Assembly (NCBI GenBank): GCA_023229605.1
Contig: JALNYY010000006.1
Span: 1-64,000 of the forward strand
Direction of reading: 5' to 3'
Origin: Methylobacter sp.
GTDB lineage: Bacteria; Pseudomonadota; Gammaproteobacteria; Methylococcales; Methylomonadaceae
DNA length: 64,000 nt
Both the position numbers and the translations under genes were made by a program. The first letter of the stretch is position 1. Each line of letters opens with the position of its first letter. Of the stretch, positions 16,331 through 26,288 are shown piece after piece. The notes under the pieces are model-generated. The model had not been told where the DNA came from, did no database searches, and saw nothing but the letters and a program-made list of their open reading frames with translations.

Positions 16331-19300
16331 TTAAAAATTAAACGCCTTAGCCTTAGCCGCCTGCGCCTTAAATTGCTTCAACCACGATTTTCCCGACATT
16401 TTCTCAGCCAACGTAACGGCAAGATGCTGCGGATCGACGCCCATACCCTTGTTCCGGCCCAAGCCCTGCATACAGGACGGGCAGTTGGTCAGGATCGTGG
16501 CCCGGCCTTTCTCCGGCATGGCTTCCGCCAACGATTCGCGTTTGCGATGCAGCATCGCGGCGGAGATGTCGGGACGGGACAAGGACATCGTTCCCGCTTC
16601 CGAACAGCAATTGGGCACGGGCGTAACGCTGCCGAATCCGCCGAGCTGGTCGAGTACGTCCAGCGCCTTGCCGTCCAGCGAGTCGTGGCAGGGCGCGTGA
16701 TACAGGTAGCTCTCGCTGCCGGTGCCGGCCAATTGCAAGTCCCGCTCCAGCGCATAGCGGGTTATATCGACCAGCCTGCCGCCGAACAGTTTGGCCGCTT
16801 CCATCTCGTTCAAGCCCTCGCGGCAGGTTCCGCAGGTCACGACGCAGCCGTCGAACTCCAGGTGGGTGAACATGTCGCGGATTTGGTTCAGCTGGATCGT
16901 CACGCGCAAACTGTTTTGCGAATGCATTTCGGCCTGGCCGTTGGCATAGGCTGGAAATCCGCAGCACAGGAACGGCGGCGGTAACACCACGCGGGTTTTC
17001 AAGCCCATCAGCACATGGATGGCCGCCATCGATATGTCGGACACCATGCGCTCTGAACCGCAACCGGGAAAATAGAACACGGTGCGCTCGGCTTCCTCGT
17101 CGGGTTCGAATACCAAAACCTGGTCTTCCTTGCAGTCGGGCAGCAAATCGCGCAATGTCTTTGACGGCACGGTCGGCATCGGCGAGCTCAGCAGTTGCAG
17201 CGGGTAATGCTTGGACTGGCCTTTTTTCGGTTGCAGCGGCTTGGCTATTACAGCGCCCAATTGCTGGCCTACAAAACCGGCCCTGAGAACGCCGAAACGG
17301 AAAACCTTGTTGAACATCGGCGAGTCGCTGTGCAGATAGCGTAGCGTCATCTTGGTCGCCGCTGCCGTGTGCTTGTAACCCCAATCGGCCAGAATCCGGC
17401 GCTCCAGCACCGATACGTCGGCGGAGTCTATGTCGACCGGACAGGGCTTGGCGCATTTGTGGCAGGTCGTGCAATGATCCGACACTTCTTCCAGCCATTG
17501 CAGCAGCTCGAATTTGGTCGAATATTCGCGTTGCGCGTCGAACAGCAAGGCTTCGATAATCGCGCCGATCGCCAGGTTCTTGTTGCGCGGATGATAGAAC
17601 AGGCTGCCCGCAGGATGGAACACGCCGCAATCGGGTTTGCACTTTCCGCAACGCACGCAATGGGCGATTTTGTTCGCCAGCTCTTCCAGCTGGCCGTGGC
17701 GGAGGATGCGCGCTTCCAGCCCCAGCAGGTTGAATGACGGAGTGAAAATATGTTTCAGCGCGTTGAAATCATTCAGCTTGCCGGGATTCATCAGCCCCGT
17801 AGGATCGACTTCGCTGCGGTAGGCATTCAGCGCCGCGATGCGTTCGGGTTCCAGATACTTGAGTTTGGTCACGCCGATGCCGTGCTCGCCGGAAACAACG
17901 CCGCCCAATTCGACCACTTTATACATCACATGATCGATGACTTCGCCGGAGCGTTCCAGCATGTCCCTGTCGTTGGACAGCACCGGCAAGTTGACATGCA
18001 CGTTGCCGTCCCCGGCGTGCATGTGGGTCGCCAGCACGATGCGCCGGTCGCGCACTTCCTGATGAGCCAGCTCTACGGCGGCGATAATCTTGGGGAATCC
18101 GCGCGCCAGTTCGGCGAATTGCTGCCTGAATTCGTTGATGATCGACAGGCTGCGCAAGGTTTTTTCGTCGGCTGTCGCCAGCGCGGTTCTGGCGGTTGCA
18201 TCAAGTTCCAGCGCAACAGTTGACCGGGCGTCGAACGAATCGCTATTGTCTTCAACCGGCGGTTCGCGGAATAACACGGCCGCCCGGTCCAGGAACTTCA
18301 GCTGGGCGTAGCGCTCTTCTTCCACGTTGACTTCGTCGATAAAGCGGGCGAATTCGGCCAGCGTTTCCAGCGGGATCACGACGTCCTCGTTCAGCTTGAA
18401 GGCGTTGGTGCGCCGCGCAATCGCGCCGAATTTCTTGCGGTCGGCCCAGTAGCGTTCGGCCTCGGCAGCGTCGTGCGCTTCGAACAGTTCGCTGTTGGGA
18501 TACTGATCCAGAATCGCGCGGATCTTGTCGATGCCACGTTGAGCCTGTTCCAAAGAATGTCCCGCAACATCGATCAGCAGCACGGCTTTCGGCGTTTTGA
18601 ACCGGCTCGATTTGACCTGGTAGTCGATCGCGCGCACATACTCGTCATCGAAATGCTCCAGCGCCACCAGCGTGTCTTCGCCTTGGTCGGGAAACGGGAA
18701 CGCCTTGGACAGCTCGACGATCACGCGGCTGGCTTCTTCCATGTCCTGGCCGAAAAACTCCAGACAAATCGTGCGCGTGGCTTCGAATTTCGGATAAAGA
18801 ATAAATTCCGCCGAGGTGATGAGGCCGTCGGTGCCTTGCTTTTGCAGGCCCGGAACGCCGCCCAACGCCTTGTTGGTGATGTCTTTCCACAGGCCTTTCT
18901 TCCTGATCTCGCTGCCTTTCAAGACAATGATCTTGATCGACTCGCCGCTTTTTTCGTCCAAAACCTCGAACGTCACGTTATCTTCCGGCAATATTTTGCG
19001 CAGTTGATGGTCGATTCTGCGCACCACCCAACGTTTGCCGCCGGGCATCGCCATCCGCCAGGAAATCAGGTTGTCGATGCAGGTGCCCCAGCGTACGGCG
19101 CACTTGCCGCCCGCGTTTTCGGCGATGTTGCCGCCTATCGAGGACGCCCAGGCGCTGGTAGGATCGGTTGCAAATACCAGGCCGCGGTTGCTTGCGAATT
19201 GATGGGCTTTTTCGGTGATGACGCCGACTTCAACTTCAAGTACCTGCGCCATGGCGATCTGTCCGTCGCTAAGCTTGAATTCCATGTCCCGCGTGCCGCG

Positions 19301-20005
19301 GATACGGTCGAGTTTTTCGGTGTTGATCACCACGCAGTCGGAGCGCAATGGAACCGCACCGCCGGTCAACCCGGTGCCGCCGCCGCGCGGCACGGCTTTA
19401 AGACCCATTTTTGCAATGGCTGTGAGCAGCGGCGCGAGCTGTGCTTCCTTGTCCGGCATTACGACCGCGACCGGCAAAAACAAACGCCAGTCGGTCGCAT
19501 CGGTGGCGTGGGAGACCAGCGTGAACGGGTCGAACAGGACATTAGCAACCCCTGTCACAGCGCCCAGCTCCCTTTTCATGCGTTTGCGCAATCCCGGCGT
19601 TTTTTCGACATCGTTGCGAAAATCGTCCAGCAGTTGCCGGGACGCGACCAGCACTTTATGTACCCGGGCTTCGTCGCCGATATTCTGCTCGATGATGCCA
19701 AGGTGCTTTTCGGCATTCTCGAACATGCGTTTTCGCCTGCCGGCCGAAGTGACCAGCTCCTGGAACAGGTATGGGTTGCGGCGGTAAATCATGATTTCCC
19801 CGAAAAAGCGCATCAGCAAACGGGCGGAGCGCCCGGTGACGCGGCGGTCGCGCAATTCCTCCAGGATCAGCGCAATATCCGTGCCCAGAAGGAAAGAGAC
19901 CACCTGCCAATCATCCGCAGACGTGTAATTGAACGGAATTTCCCGGTAGCCTCTGGGAATGGTTATCGTGGAATCGGCTTCGGTTTTTACGGTAGTTGGC
20001 GACAT
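16331..20005 (-). CDS. Large FAD-linked oxidoreductase with Fe-S and CCG domains (DUF3683/GlcD-like)
   Basis: This 1224-residue protein joins four parts: an N-terminal DUF3683-like domain (ITIPRGYREIPFNYTSADD), an FAD-binding type 4 domain (RGGGTGLTGGAVP) with the oxidase C-terminal domain of the GlcD/D-lactate dehydrogenase class, two 4Fe-4S clusters near residues 783 (HCVRCGKCKPDCG) and 842 (CTTCHKCAKPCP), and two cysteine-rich CCG domains near 1011 (FLCCGFPAYANG) and 1131 (NCCSEAGTMSL). The build is a fused GlcD plus GlcF/LldE-type subunit, so a quinone-linked 2-hydroxyacid dehydrogenase is likely. The substrate is not evident. Two long antisense frames over it are shadows. Confidence 0.88.
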   Translation of the reverse strand: MSPTTVKTEADSTITIPRGYREIPFNYTSADDWQVVSFLLGTDIALILEELRDRRVTGRSARLLMRFFGEIMIYRRNPYLFQELVTSAGRRKRMFENAEKHLGIIEQNIGDEARVHKVLVASRQLLDDFRNDVEKTPGLRKRMKRELGAVTGVANVLFDPFTLVSHATDATDWRLFLPVAVVMPDKEAQLAPLLTAIAKMGLKAVPRGGGTGLTGGAVPLRSDCVVINTEKLDRIRGTRDMEFKLSDGQIAMAQVLEVEVGVITEKAHQFASNRGLVFATDPTSAWASSIGGNIAENAGGKCAVRWGTCIDNLISWRMAMPGGKRWVVRRIDHQLRKILPEDNVTFEVLDEKSGESIKIIVLKGSEIRKKGLWKDITNKALGGVPGLQKQGTDGLITSAEFILYPKFEATRTICLEFFGQDMEEASRVIVELSKAFPFPDQGEDTLVALEHFDDEYVRAIDYQVKSSRFKTPKAVLLIDVAGHSLEQAQRGIDKIRAILDQYPNSELFEAHDAAEAERYWADRKKFGAIARRTNAFKLNEDVVIPLETLAEFARFIDEVNVEEERYAQLKFLDRAAVLFREPPVEDNSDSFDARSTVALELDATARTALATADEKTLRSLSIINEFRQQFAELARGFPKIIAAVELAHQEVRDRRIVLATHMHAGDGNVHVNLPVLSNDRDMLERSGEVIDHVMYKVVELGGVVSGEHGIGVTKLKYLEPERIAALNAYRSEVDPTGLMNPGKLNDFNALKHIFTPSFNLLGLEARILRHGQLEELANKIAHCVRCGKCKPDCGVFHPAGSLFYHPRNKNLAIGAIIEALLFDAQREYSTKFELLQWLEEVSDHCTTCHKCAKPCPVDIDSADVSVLERRILADWGYKHTAAATKMTLRYLHSDSPMFNKVFRFGVLRAGFVGQQLGAVIAKPLQPKKGQSKHYPLQLLSSPMPTVPSKTLRDLLPDCKEDQVLVFEPDEEAERTVFYFPGCGSERMVSDISMAAIHVLMGLKTRVVLPPPFLCCGFPAYANGQAEMHSQNSLRVTIQLNQIRDMFTHLEFDGCVVTCGTCREGLNEMEAAKLFGGRLVDITRYALERDLQLAGTGSESYLYHAPCHDSLDGKALDVLDQLGGFGSVTPVPNCCSEAGTMSLSRPDISAAMLHRKRESLAEAMPEKGRATILTNCPSCMQGLGRNKGMGVDPQHLAVTLAEKMSGKSWLKQFKAQAAKAKAFNF

Positions 20006-20260
20006 GGTTAATCTTATCCGGGCTAGTCAGTCAATATAAGGTATTGTCTCTTAATGACTGAGACGGCGAAAGTACTCGTTTTTCTGATACTGTGTTTCCT
20101 AGAGATGTTCAGATAAATGCTGTAGATGATATTTTGCTGCAATCACCGTGCTATGTTTAGCCCGATAAATGATTGCAGTATAAAATACCTTTCGGAAATT
20201 TTGATGACAAATGGTCAAAGAAGACAATAGTCATAGCGAAACACTTTTTTGGAGAAACCG

Positions 20261-21352
20261 ATGCTTCGCGTCAAACCGATGATATGGCTGATCTTGGGCC
20301 TCTATTTTTACGGCTCCGTAGCGACCGGCGCTACTGATGCAGTATTGCCGCTCGGCGACGGAAAAATCAGCTCCGAACCGATGCAGGGCTATGTCTATCC
20401 GTGCCTGACTCATTTTCGCGGCGGCGCGCAGCATAGCGGCGACTGGCTGGGCGCTGCCGGCTGGGATCCGGCCCGCAAAATACATGTCCAAGGCGACGTG
20501 CCGTGGCCGGACGCCCGGTTCACGATACGCACGGTTGACGGCGTTCGCCAAATTACCGGCAACGGCTTGCCGCTTAACCATGCTACGGGGGTATTTCCGG
20601 TCGAAGCGTCCGACCCGGCTTACCGGATCGACCGCAATCCGAACCGGATCGAAGCCCAGCAAATCGTTCTTAACCTGCCTTTATCACCGGAAGTCGCAGA
20701 CGAAGCAAGTTGCCTCCCGATGGGCATGATAGGCATCACCACCGGGGGCGTCGCTATCTTCAATGCGCTGGACGATGCCGGACGGGATGCCGTGGCCCAC
20801 GAAGTGCAAGACCGTTGCGGCGGCCATCCGCAAAAAAGCGGACTCTACCATTATCACGGTCCGTCGCCTTGCGCGGCGGAAGAAGGTAAAAACAACGCGC
20901 TGATCGGCTATGCGCTTGACGGTTTCGGCATTTACGGCAACCGCGATGAAAACGGGAAGGAATTGGCCAACGCCGACCTTGATAAATGCCATGGCCGGAC
21001 CGGCCGTATTCAATGGGACGGGCAACAGGTAACGATGTACCATTATGTGCTGACCAGGGAATATCCTTATACGTTAGGCTGCTTTCGCGGCCGTCCTGAG
21101 TCGGGCCGCTTGCCGGACGCCGGTTTTCCCGCACAAGGCAAACCGGCCGATACAGCGGGCATCGGGCGCAGACAAGCGCCGCAGGAAGCTGTTGGCGCTT
21201 GCGCAGATAGAGCGTTAGATGCAGACTGCCGGTTTGTATCGCCGCGCGGCGATACTATCGTCGGCAGTTGCCGGTTACGGGACGGGCTGGCGGCCTGCGT
21301 ACCGAACAGGGTGACCGGGATGCTGCAGGAAGAACATCTACGAATCAACTGA
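20261..21352 (+). CDS. YHYH domain secreted protein
   Basis: A 363-residue protein with a signal peptide (cleavage near ATGATD). The core carries the name-giving tetrapeptide in SGLYHYHGPSPC, with GYALDGFGIYG and YHYVLTREYPYTLGCFRG further on. YHYH proteins are periplasmic or extracellular and of unknown function; the histidines suggest metal binding. Paired cysteines imply disulfides. The start is the ATG at 20261 with GGAG before it, rather than the in-frame TTG at 20249. It stands alone, divergent from the oxidoreductase gene. Confidence 0.85.
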   Translation: MLRVKPMIWLILGLYFYGSVATGATDAVLPLGDGKISSEPMQGYVYPCLTHFRGGAQHSGDWLGAAGWDPARKIHVQGDVPWPDARFTIRTVDGVRQITGNGLPLNHATGVFPVEASDPAYRIDRNPNRIEAQQIVLNLPLSPEVADEASCLPMGMIGITTGGVAIFNALDDAGRDAVAHEVQDRCGGHPQKSGLYHYHGPSPCAAEEGKNNALIGYALDGFGIYGNRDENGKELANADLDKCHGRTGRIQWDGQQVTMYHYVLTREYPYTLGCFRGRPESGRLPDAGFPAQGKPADTAGIGRRQAPQEAVGACADRALDADCRFVSPRGDTIVGSCRLRDGLAACVPNRVTGMLQEEHLRIN

Positions 21353-21371
21353 AGCCGTGAGCGTTACATTT

Positions 21372-22673
21372 TTAAATATCTTTCAGCAAACGATTTTGTT
21401 CTGAAGTTTCCAGCCATTTTCCGGAATTGTTAAACGTATTGATAAACGATTGATCCTGCCTGACCGCCGGAAGATTATTTTGGCCGCATTGTTCCAGGGC
21501 ATTAACCACAAAAGCAATAGTCAGGATGTTAGTGTCTACGGCGGGCAAGTAGACATCATCGTCCTCCTCGGTTTTTAGCCCGATAAGAATACGGCTCGCC
21601 ACCAGCAAGTCTGAAAGCTGCTGCACAATGGCGTTGGGGACCTGCAACTCTGAAGCGATTTGCTCGGCCGTTAAGGGGGAGCCTGATTTAACAAAATTAT
21701 TAACAATCAAGCGCGTAATCCGTAGCGCAATAATTTTTTTTAAGGCGAAACTGGGCTCCGAGAATTTATAATTACAACGATAGCTTTGGTAATTCTGGAT
21801 ATAAAAAGCTGTTTCGCAACCGAATAAAACGATCATCCAGCCTGTTTGCACCCATATTACAAATAGCGGGAGCGCAGCAAAACTACCATAAATTGCGTCA
21901 TAGCTGGATGCGCCGATCTGCAAGCTTAGATAAAGCCATTGTATGAAATGATACAGCAGCCCTGTTACAACGCCCGCAATGATGCCCGCCGTATAACTGA
22001 TTTTATGGTTAGGCATAAAAATAAAGGTAATCGAAAATAAGCTTACCATCAGCAACAATGGCGAATAACTCAAGGCGCTAATCAGTAAGTCTTCGCCAAA
22101 TTCCGGCAAGGTAATCAGCGAGATTAGTTTAGTTTTTAGAAATACCGTAATACTGCCCGACAACGTCAATAAAACCGGCGCTAACAGCATAAAGGAAAGA
22201 TAATTGCTTAATTTCCGGCTTAATGACCTGGCTTTGCTGATTTTCCAAATATAATTGAACGAATCCTCGATATTGCCGATCATACTTATCACCGACCAAA
22301 GCAGCATAACCACTCCAATCCCCGCAACCACTCCGCCTTTTGCGTGTTCCAGGAGATTTCGGGCGAAACCAATTAATTTGAGTACGGCAGTATCCTGGTG
22401 AGGTATTTGTTCAAGCAACTGTTGTTCGAGCATTTCCTCAAGACCGAAACCTTTGACGATTCCAAACAACATGGCAATCAACGGCACAACGGCGAGTAAT
22501 GTATAAAGCGTTAAAGCAGAGGCGCGCAACGGGCAAAGATCGCGGGTAAAGCCTTGGTAAGCCAATAAAACTATTTTTAGCGACTTTACGCCTGCTGCTT
22601 TAAGCGCTGGAAGGTCGCGTTCGGGTTCCGTCCAAATATTGTCTTTAAAAAAATTAATTATCTTTATCGCCAT
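21372..22673 (-). CDS. YihY/UPF0761 family membrane protein
   Basis: A 433-residue protein with six membrane segments and the YihY/BrkB (formerly 'RNase BN') pattern: RASALTLYTLLAVVPLIAM, the NYIWKI segment, and YDAIYGSFAALPLFVIWVQ. A C-terminal soluble part (about 320-433) looks like the winged-helix-like tail of longer members. The cellular role is unsettled; the old ribonuclease label is not supported by the fold. It ends 19 bp from the convergent YHYH gene. Confidence 0.87.
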   Translation of the reverse strand: MAIKIINFFKDNIWTEPERDLPALKAAGVKSLKIVLLAYQGFTRDLCPLRASALTLYTLLAVVPLIAMLFGIVKGFGLEEMLEQQLLEQIPHQDTAVLKLIGFARNLLEHAKGGVVAGIGVVMLLWSVISMIGNIEDSFNYIWKISKARSLSRKLSNYLSFMLLAPVLLTLSGSITVFLKTKLISLITLPEFGEDLLISALSYSPLLLMVSLFSITFIFMPNHKISYTAGIIAGVVTGLLYHFIQWLYLSLQIGASSYDAIYGSFAALPLFVIWVQTGWMIVLFGCETAFYIQNYQSYRCNYKFSEPSFALKKIIALRITRLIVNNFVKSGSPLTAEQIASELQVPNAIVQQLSDLLVASRILIGLKTEEDDDVYLPAVDTNILTIAFVVNALEQCGQNNLPAVRQDQSFINTFNNSGKWLETSEQNRLLKDI

Positions 22674-23182
22674 CGCCGGTTCGCACCATCAGTTTTGTCA
22701 ATGCCTGTAAAATAAGAAACGCTTGGCGTGTCTTGGATATGATTGATTTTAAATAGATGCTATCCGCTAATAAAACCATGTCAAGCGCTTGTCGGAAGGA
22801 GCGTTGAATACGTGCTTGTGAGGGCATACTCCGGGGGCAAACGGTGCGCAAAAAAGAACAGTTGCACCGGTCTGATGCAATCAAGCAGTTGAAAAATAAA
22901 AAATCCCCCAGAGCCGCCGGCAGTTCCATTGTCTTTTTGTGTGCTTGAAAGTCATTCGTAATCAATGCGATAGCGTATGTTTTCGGCCGCACCTTGCGGT
23001 CTTCCTAGGCTGAAAAGCGGCTTATGGCGCGAGTTTTGCTTGTATTTAATCAAGGCATTTCTTAAGCAAAGAGGACGGGCATACCTGAATTACCGTTCAA
23101 GCCTTTTTCATCATATTGTCACTGTCTTTACTTAAGATGTTGTTACGTTAAGTTCACGTAGTTTTGTATCGAGGATAAGTCA
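22674..23182. other. Non-coding stretch between YihY gene and sterol-desaturase-like gene 1
   Basis: About 510 bp with no supported gene. A 112-codon minus-strand frame (22654-22992) overlaps the yihY start and shows no family features. The last 60 bases contain the leader and weak ribosome-binding site (GAGGATAAG) of the next gene. The shared sulfur-type promoter seen upstream of the second desaturase copy is absent here. Confidence 0.4.
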
Positions 23183-24220
23183 ATGTCTAGCGAAATTATG
23201 TCATTAATCACCTTTCTTGAATCCTATTTAATCTGGCTATCAAGCATGTCAGGAGTATTGGCGACATTTACCTTGCTTATTGTATTTGTCGTATTAGCAG
23301 CTCTTGAGCATAACTATCCTGAGCGCAGGTTGCCCTTTAAGCAATTGCGCCAGTCTTATCAGGCAAATGCGGGGCTGTTTATTTTTAACAGTATCGTTAT
23401 CTCGTTGCTGTCGGCAACGCCCTTATTGATGCTGGCCGACCGTTATTCGGACTTGGGGCTGCTGCGCCATATTTCCAATCCTGCATGGAAAGCCCTGCTT
23501 TCGTTCCTGTTGCTCGATTTGATGCTTTATTTATGGCACCAAGCCAGCCACAGATTTGATTGCCTGTGGATGTTTCACAAAGTGCATCACAACGACCCTT
23601 ATTTGAATGTTTCGACCGCATTCCGGATACACATTGTGGAGCTGTTAATCATCACTTTTCTGAAAGCGGCTTACATTATCGTGCTGGGTGTCGATAAAAC
23701 AATGGTGCTCGCTAATGAGACGATATTGACCTTGTTCGTGATGTTTCATCATACCAATATCTCATTTTACGGCGAGAAACGGTTGGGGCTGGTCATTATC
23801 GTACCCTATTTGCACCGTGCGCATCATTCAACGGAGCGTAACGAGCATGACAGTAACTACGGCGGGGTCTTTTCGATATGGGACCGGCTTTTCGGCACGT
23901 TGGCGGAACTGGAACCTGCCGAGATCGGTATTAAAATCAGCTCGCCACAAACTGCCTTAGGCCTCGTAAAATTCGGATTTACCCCGGCAGGCCCAGCGTC
24001 TGTGCCGGTATACGAACTGGACTTCAGTCTTAAATCGATGATCGCCGAGGCGGCTTATTACAAAGCGGAAAAACGCGCGTTTACTCCCGGAAATGAGCTT
24101 CGCGACTGGCTGGAAGCCAAAAGGGAAATTATCAGGATGGTTTATGGCGATAAGCCGGGCATAAAGCAGTTAAACGCATCTGACGGCCTCTCAATAAACA
24201 GTCCTTTTACGCTTTGTTGA
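23183..24220 (+). CDS. Sterol desaturase / fatty acid hydroxylase family protein, copy 1
   Basis: A 345-residue membrane protein with the di-iron histidine clusters of the family: HQASH, HKVHHND, a middle FHHTN, and HRAHHSTERNEHD. Four or so membrane segments precede and surround them. These enzymes hydroxylate or desaturate lipids at a di-iron centre on the membrane face; the substrate is not evident. It is a close paralogue of 36181-37221, including near-identical stretches such as AEAAYYKAEKRAF and LRDWLEAKREIIRMVYGDK. It converges on a truncated cysB copy, overlapping its end by 14 bp, just as copy 2 faces the intact cysB. Confidence 0.88.
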   Translation: MSSEIMSLITFLESYLIWLSSMSGVLATFTLLIVFVVLAALEHNYPERRLPFKQLRQSYQANAGLFIFNSIVISLLSATPLLMLADRYSDLGLLRHISNPAWKALLSFLLLDLMLYLWHQASHRFDCLWMFHKVHHNDPYLNVSTAFRIHIVELLIITFLKAAYIIVLGVDKTMVLANETILTLFVMFHHTNISFYGEKRLGLVIIVPYLHRAHHSTERNEHDSNYGGVFSIWDRLFGTLAELEPAEIGIKISSPQTALGLVKFGFTPAGPASVPVYELDFSLKSMIAEAAYYKAEKRAFTPGNELRDWLEAKREIIRMVYGDKPGIKQLNASDGLSINSPFTLC

Positions 24221-24689
24221 AAGGTATGGACGACCCGCCTGCCCAAGGCAGGCGATGCCGCGGCCTAATTTCTTTGGCCGCAACCAGCAATTCGTCGATA
24301 AAGTGCTGGGTGTATAAAGGCAGGTAGTTGTTTTTTAAATAGACGATCTTGGTTCTTGAACTGGGAATAAGATGCGACAAATCCCGCGCGACCAGATTGT
24401 GATCCATCTCCGGGTCATAGGCCATGCCGGCGATGATCCCCATTCCCAGACGGACATAAGTCTTGATCACGTCGGTGTCTGCGGCGGCCGGAATAATATC
24501 CAGCGCCATGCCGGTGTTTTTAAATGCGGCCTCGATACTTGAACGCCCGGTAAAGCCAAAACTGTAGGTGAGTATCGGGTAAGAGGCGAGCCGTTCAAGG
24601 GAAAGTTCACCCGCATTCAGCGGATGGTTTTGCGGCGCAACCATAGCCGCCGCCAAACAATATAGACTTTTGGCGGCGATTGAATTCAT
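24207..24689 (-). pseudogene. Truncated cysB-like gene (C-terminal effector domain only)
   Basis: The frame matches the C-terminal half of the CysB-type protein at 37796-38698 almost residue for residue (SLERLASYPILTYSFGFTGR, AADTDVIKTYVRLGMG, LSHLIPSSRTKI, YLKNNYLPLYTQHFI). The DNA-binding helix-turn-helix half is missing, and a two-residue loss turns GMGVGIIAG into GMGIIAG. The upstream end reads into unrelated sequence (MNSIAAKSLYC). It is most likely a decayed duplicate. A free effector domain that could still dimerise with CysB is a less likely alternative. Confidence 0.85.
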
Positions 24690-24707
24690 GCTGTTTCTTT
24701 ATGCCGG

Positions 24708-25232
24708 TTATTTGGGCGGGGCCGGGGGCGGCAAACCGGGCGGAGGCGGCGGAATATGCGAGGTCGGCGGCGCCGCATCTTGGCGAGGCGCAACGCCTGA
24801 GAATTGTCCCGACACCGGAACCTGATGGCCTTTTGCATACATGCATTGGATATAAGCCGCATCGTAGCGTTGCTGCCCTGCGTACATGGAGCTGCTGGCT
24901 GCGCCTGTGCCGGCTACGCTGCCGGCCACCAAACCGCTGCCGGCCCCGATGGCCGCGCCTTTCCCTCCACCGATTGCGGCGCCGGCCGCCGCTCCCAGCG
25001 CCGTGCCGGCTGCGGCGCTGGTGACCCCGCTATTCACCGCCGCTTGATTAGCCGTAGTGCCGCCAACCTGGGAAAAAGCGTATTGTTGACAGATGGCGTC
25101 ATCGTTACGAAACTGCTCGAAAGACAGGCCGGTACCGGGCAGCACCATGACGCCGGGTCCGTTGGGCATGCCGGCGCAACCGGTGACTGCCAGAATAACC
25201 GCGGACAAAAACACTATCGGAAAGCGCGACAT
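24708..25232 (-). CDS. Glycine-zipper lipoprotein
   Basis: Starting at the ATG at 25232 the protein has 174 residues and a lipoprotein signal (FPIVFLSAVILAVTGCAG) with the lipobox VTGC. A glycine-zipper stretch of alanine and glycine (about residues 68-110, AAGAAIGGGKGAAIGAGSG) follows, then a proline-rich tail ending PPPPPGLPPPAPPK. Such proteins sit in the outer membrane and may oligomerise. The gene follows the Gly/Tyr-rich protein by 11 bp, so the two form an operon. A longer upstream frame exists but skips the signal peptide start. Confidence 0.82.
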   Translation of the reverse strand: MSRFPIVFLSAVILAVTGCAGMPNGPGVMVLPGTGLSFEQFRNDDAICQQYAFSQVGGTTANQAAVNSGVTSAAAGTALGAAAGAAIGGGKGAAIGAGSGLVAGSVAGTGAASSSMYAGQQRYDAAYIQCMYAKGHQVPVSGQFSGVAPRQDAAPPTSHIPPPPPGLPPPAPPK

Positions 25233-25243
25233 ATTTGGGAGCC

Positions 25244-25675
25244 TTAACGAGGCGCGGCCGGTCTCGGCTCGACTTGCTGCCAACCATTTGGACATTCCTT
25301 GATATAAGGATAATAGCCTTCTGGATTGTTGCAGTAATACCAGTAACCGGACGGATATTGTTGGACAGCCGGCGGGGGCTGCTGGATATAGACCGGAGGC
25401 GCTATCGGCACAGTAACCACGGCTGGCGGGTAGGCATAATAGGGGGGGTAATAGTAAGGCCTACCGTAATAGCCTAAACCATAACCCAACCCCAACCCCA
25501 ACCCTAAGCCAATTCCGCCGTAGTAGCCTCCGTGACCATAGCCCCAGCCTCCATAGTGTCCGCCGCCATAGTAGTGCCCGCCACCATGCCATCCGCCGTC
25601 TCTCGCCCATGCAGGGTTGCTGGTTATTGAGCCTATCAGAACGAGAACTAAACACGCCGATGTGATCTGTTTCAT
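25244..25675 (-). CDS. Small secreted Gly/Tyr/Pro-rich protein
   Basis: From the ATG at 25675, which has a GGAG six bases before it, the protein has 143 residues. It has a signal peptide (cleavage near NPAWARDG), then a Gly-His-Tyr-rich stretch (GGGHYYGGGHYGGWGYGHGG), a GLGLGLGLGYGLGYYG repeat, and a Pro/Tyr/Val segment. The C-terminus holds YWYYCNNPEGYYPYIKECPN, a cysteine-paired motif shared by small exported proteins of proteobacteria. It is upstream of the glycine-zipper lipoprotein in the same operon. The function is unknown. Confidence 0.78.
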   Translation of the reverse strand: MKQITSACLVLVLIGSITSNPAWARDGGWHGGGHYYGGGHYGGWGYGHGGYYGGIGLGLGLGLGYGLGYYGRPYYYPPYYAYPPAVVTVPIAPPVYIQQPPPAVQQYPSGYWYYCNNPEGYYPYIKECPNGWQQVEPRPAAPR

Positions 25676-25805
25676 AGGAATCTCCATCCCGCACCGGCGG
25701 GATTCTTCAAAAATCTGATCTGCCGAAATGGGACGGACCGAAAGGACATAATAGGCCGATTTTCGCAACTAAACTATTTTTCTGCTTTTTTTTGCAACTC
25801 TGCCA

Positions 25806-26288
25806 TCATTTCTTCCAGTTCTTGCCATGACGGCCATGATGCTCAAAGTTGAAACCTTTGTCGAAGATCTGGCGCTGTTCAGGAGACAGCGTGGCGTAGA
25901 AAGTCTTCGTGGCGGCGAGGCGCGCTTCCTGCCTGGCGATATGTTCTTTGGAAAAAGTCAGCATTCTTTCCATGCGCTCAGGCGCAGACAAACTGGACCA
26001 CGACTCGGCATTCTTACTCATTTCCTCCCAGCCCTTACGGTCTCCCTTGGTCTTGTCGACCCATTCAGCCCAAGCCGGTTCCTGATTTGGGTTGAGCTTG
26101 AGTTCGGATTTGAGCGTATCCAGGCGTTTTTCCCTTCCGTCCCAGCGGTTACACTTTTTGGGCTGCTCGCCGGCGGATTCCGGTTTGCCGAAGGCGGCGG
26201 CCCCTGGCTGTTCAGCCAGCACGTTCTGGACAGCCACCAGGCCGGTGACGGCGAGCGTGAGTATAGCAATTCTGATTATGTTTTTCAT
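25806..26288 (-). CDS. Spy/CpxP-like periplasmic protein (LTXXQ-type)
   Basis: From the ATG at 26288 the protein has 160 residues and a signal peptide ending near VLAEQ. The mature part is helical, with ELKLNPNQEPAWAEW and a C-terminal FYATLSPEQRQIFD, the two LTxxQ-like motifs of the Spy/CpxP family of periplasmic chaperones and stress sensors. The second copy carries LSPEQ. It is one of three small envelope proteins on this strand but separated by 130 bp, so it has its own promoter. Confidence 0.8.
   Translation of the reverse strand: MKNIIRIAILTLAVTGLVAVQNVLAEQPGAAAFGKPESAGEQPKKCNRWDGREKRLDTLKSELKLNPNQEPAWAEWVDKTKGDRKGWEEMSKNAESWSSLSAPERMERMLTFSKEHIARQEARLAATKTFYATLSPEQRQIFDKGFNFEHHGRHGKNWKK

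Noticed and set aside
22654..22992. 112-codon minus-strand frame upstream of yihY
   Set aside because: It overlaps the yihY start, has no recognisable family features and no convincing ribosome-binding site.
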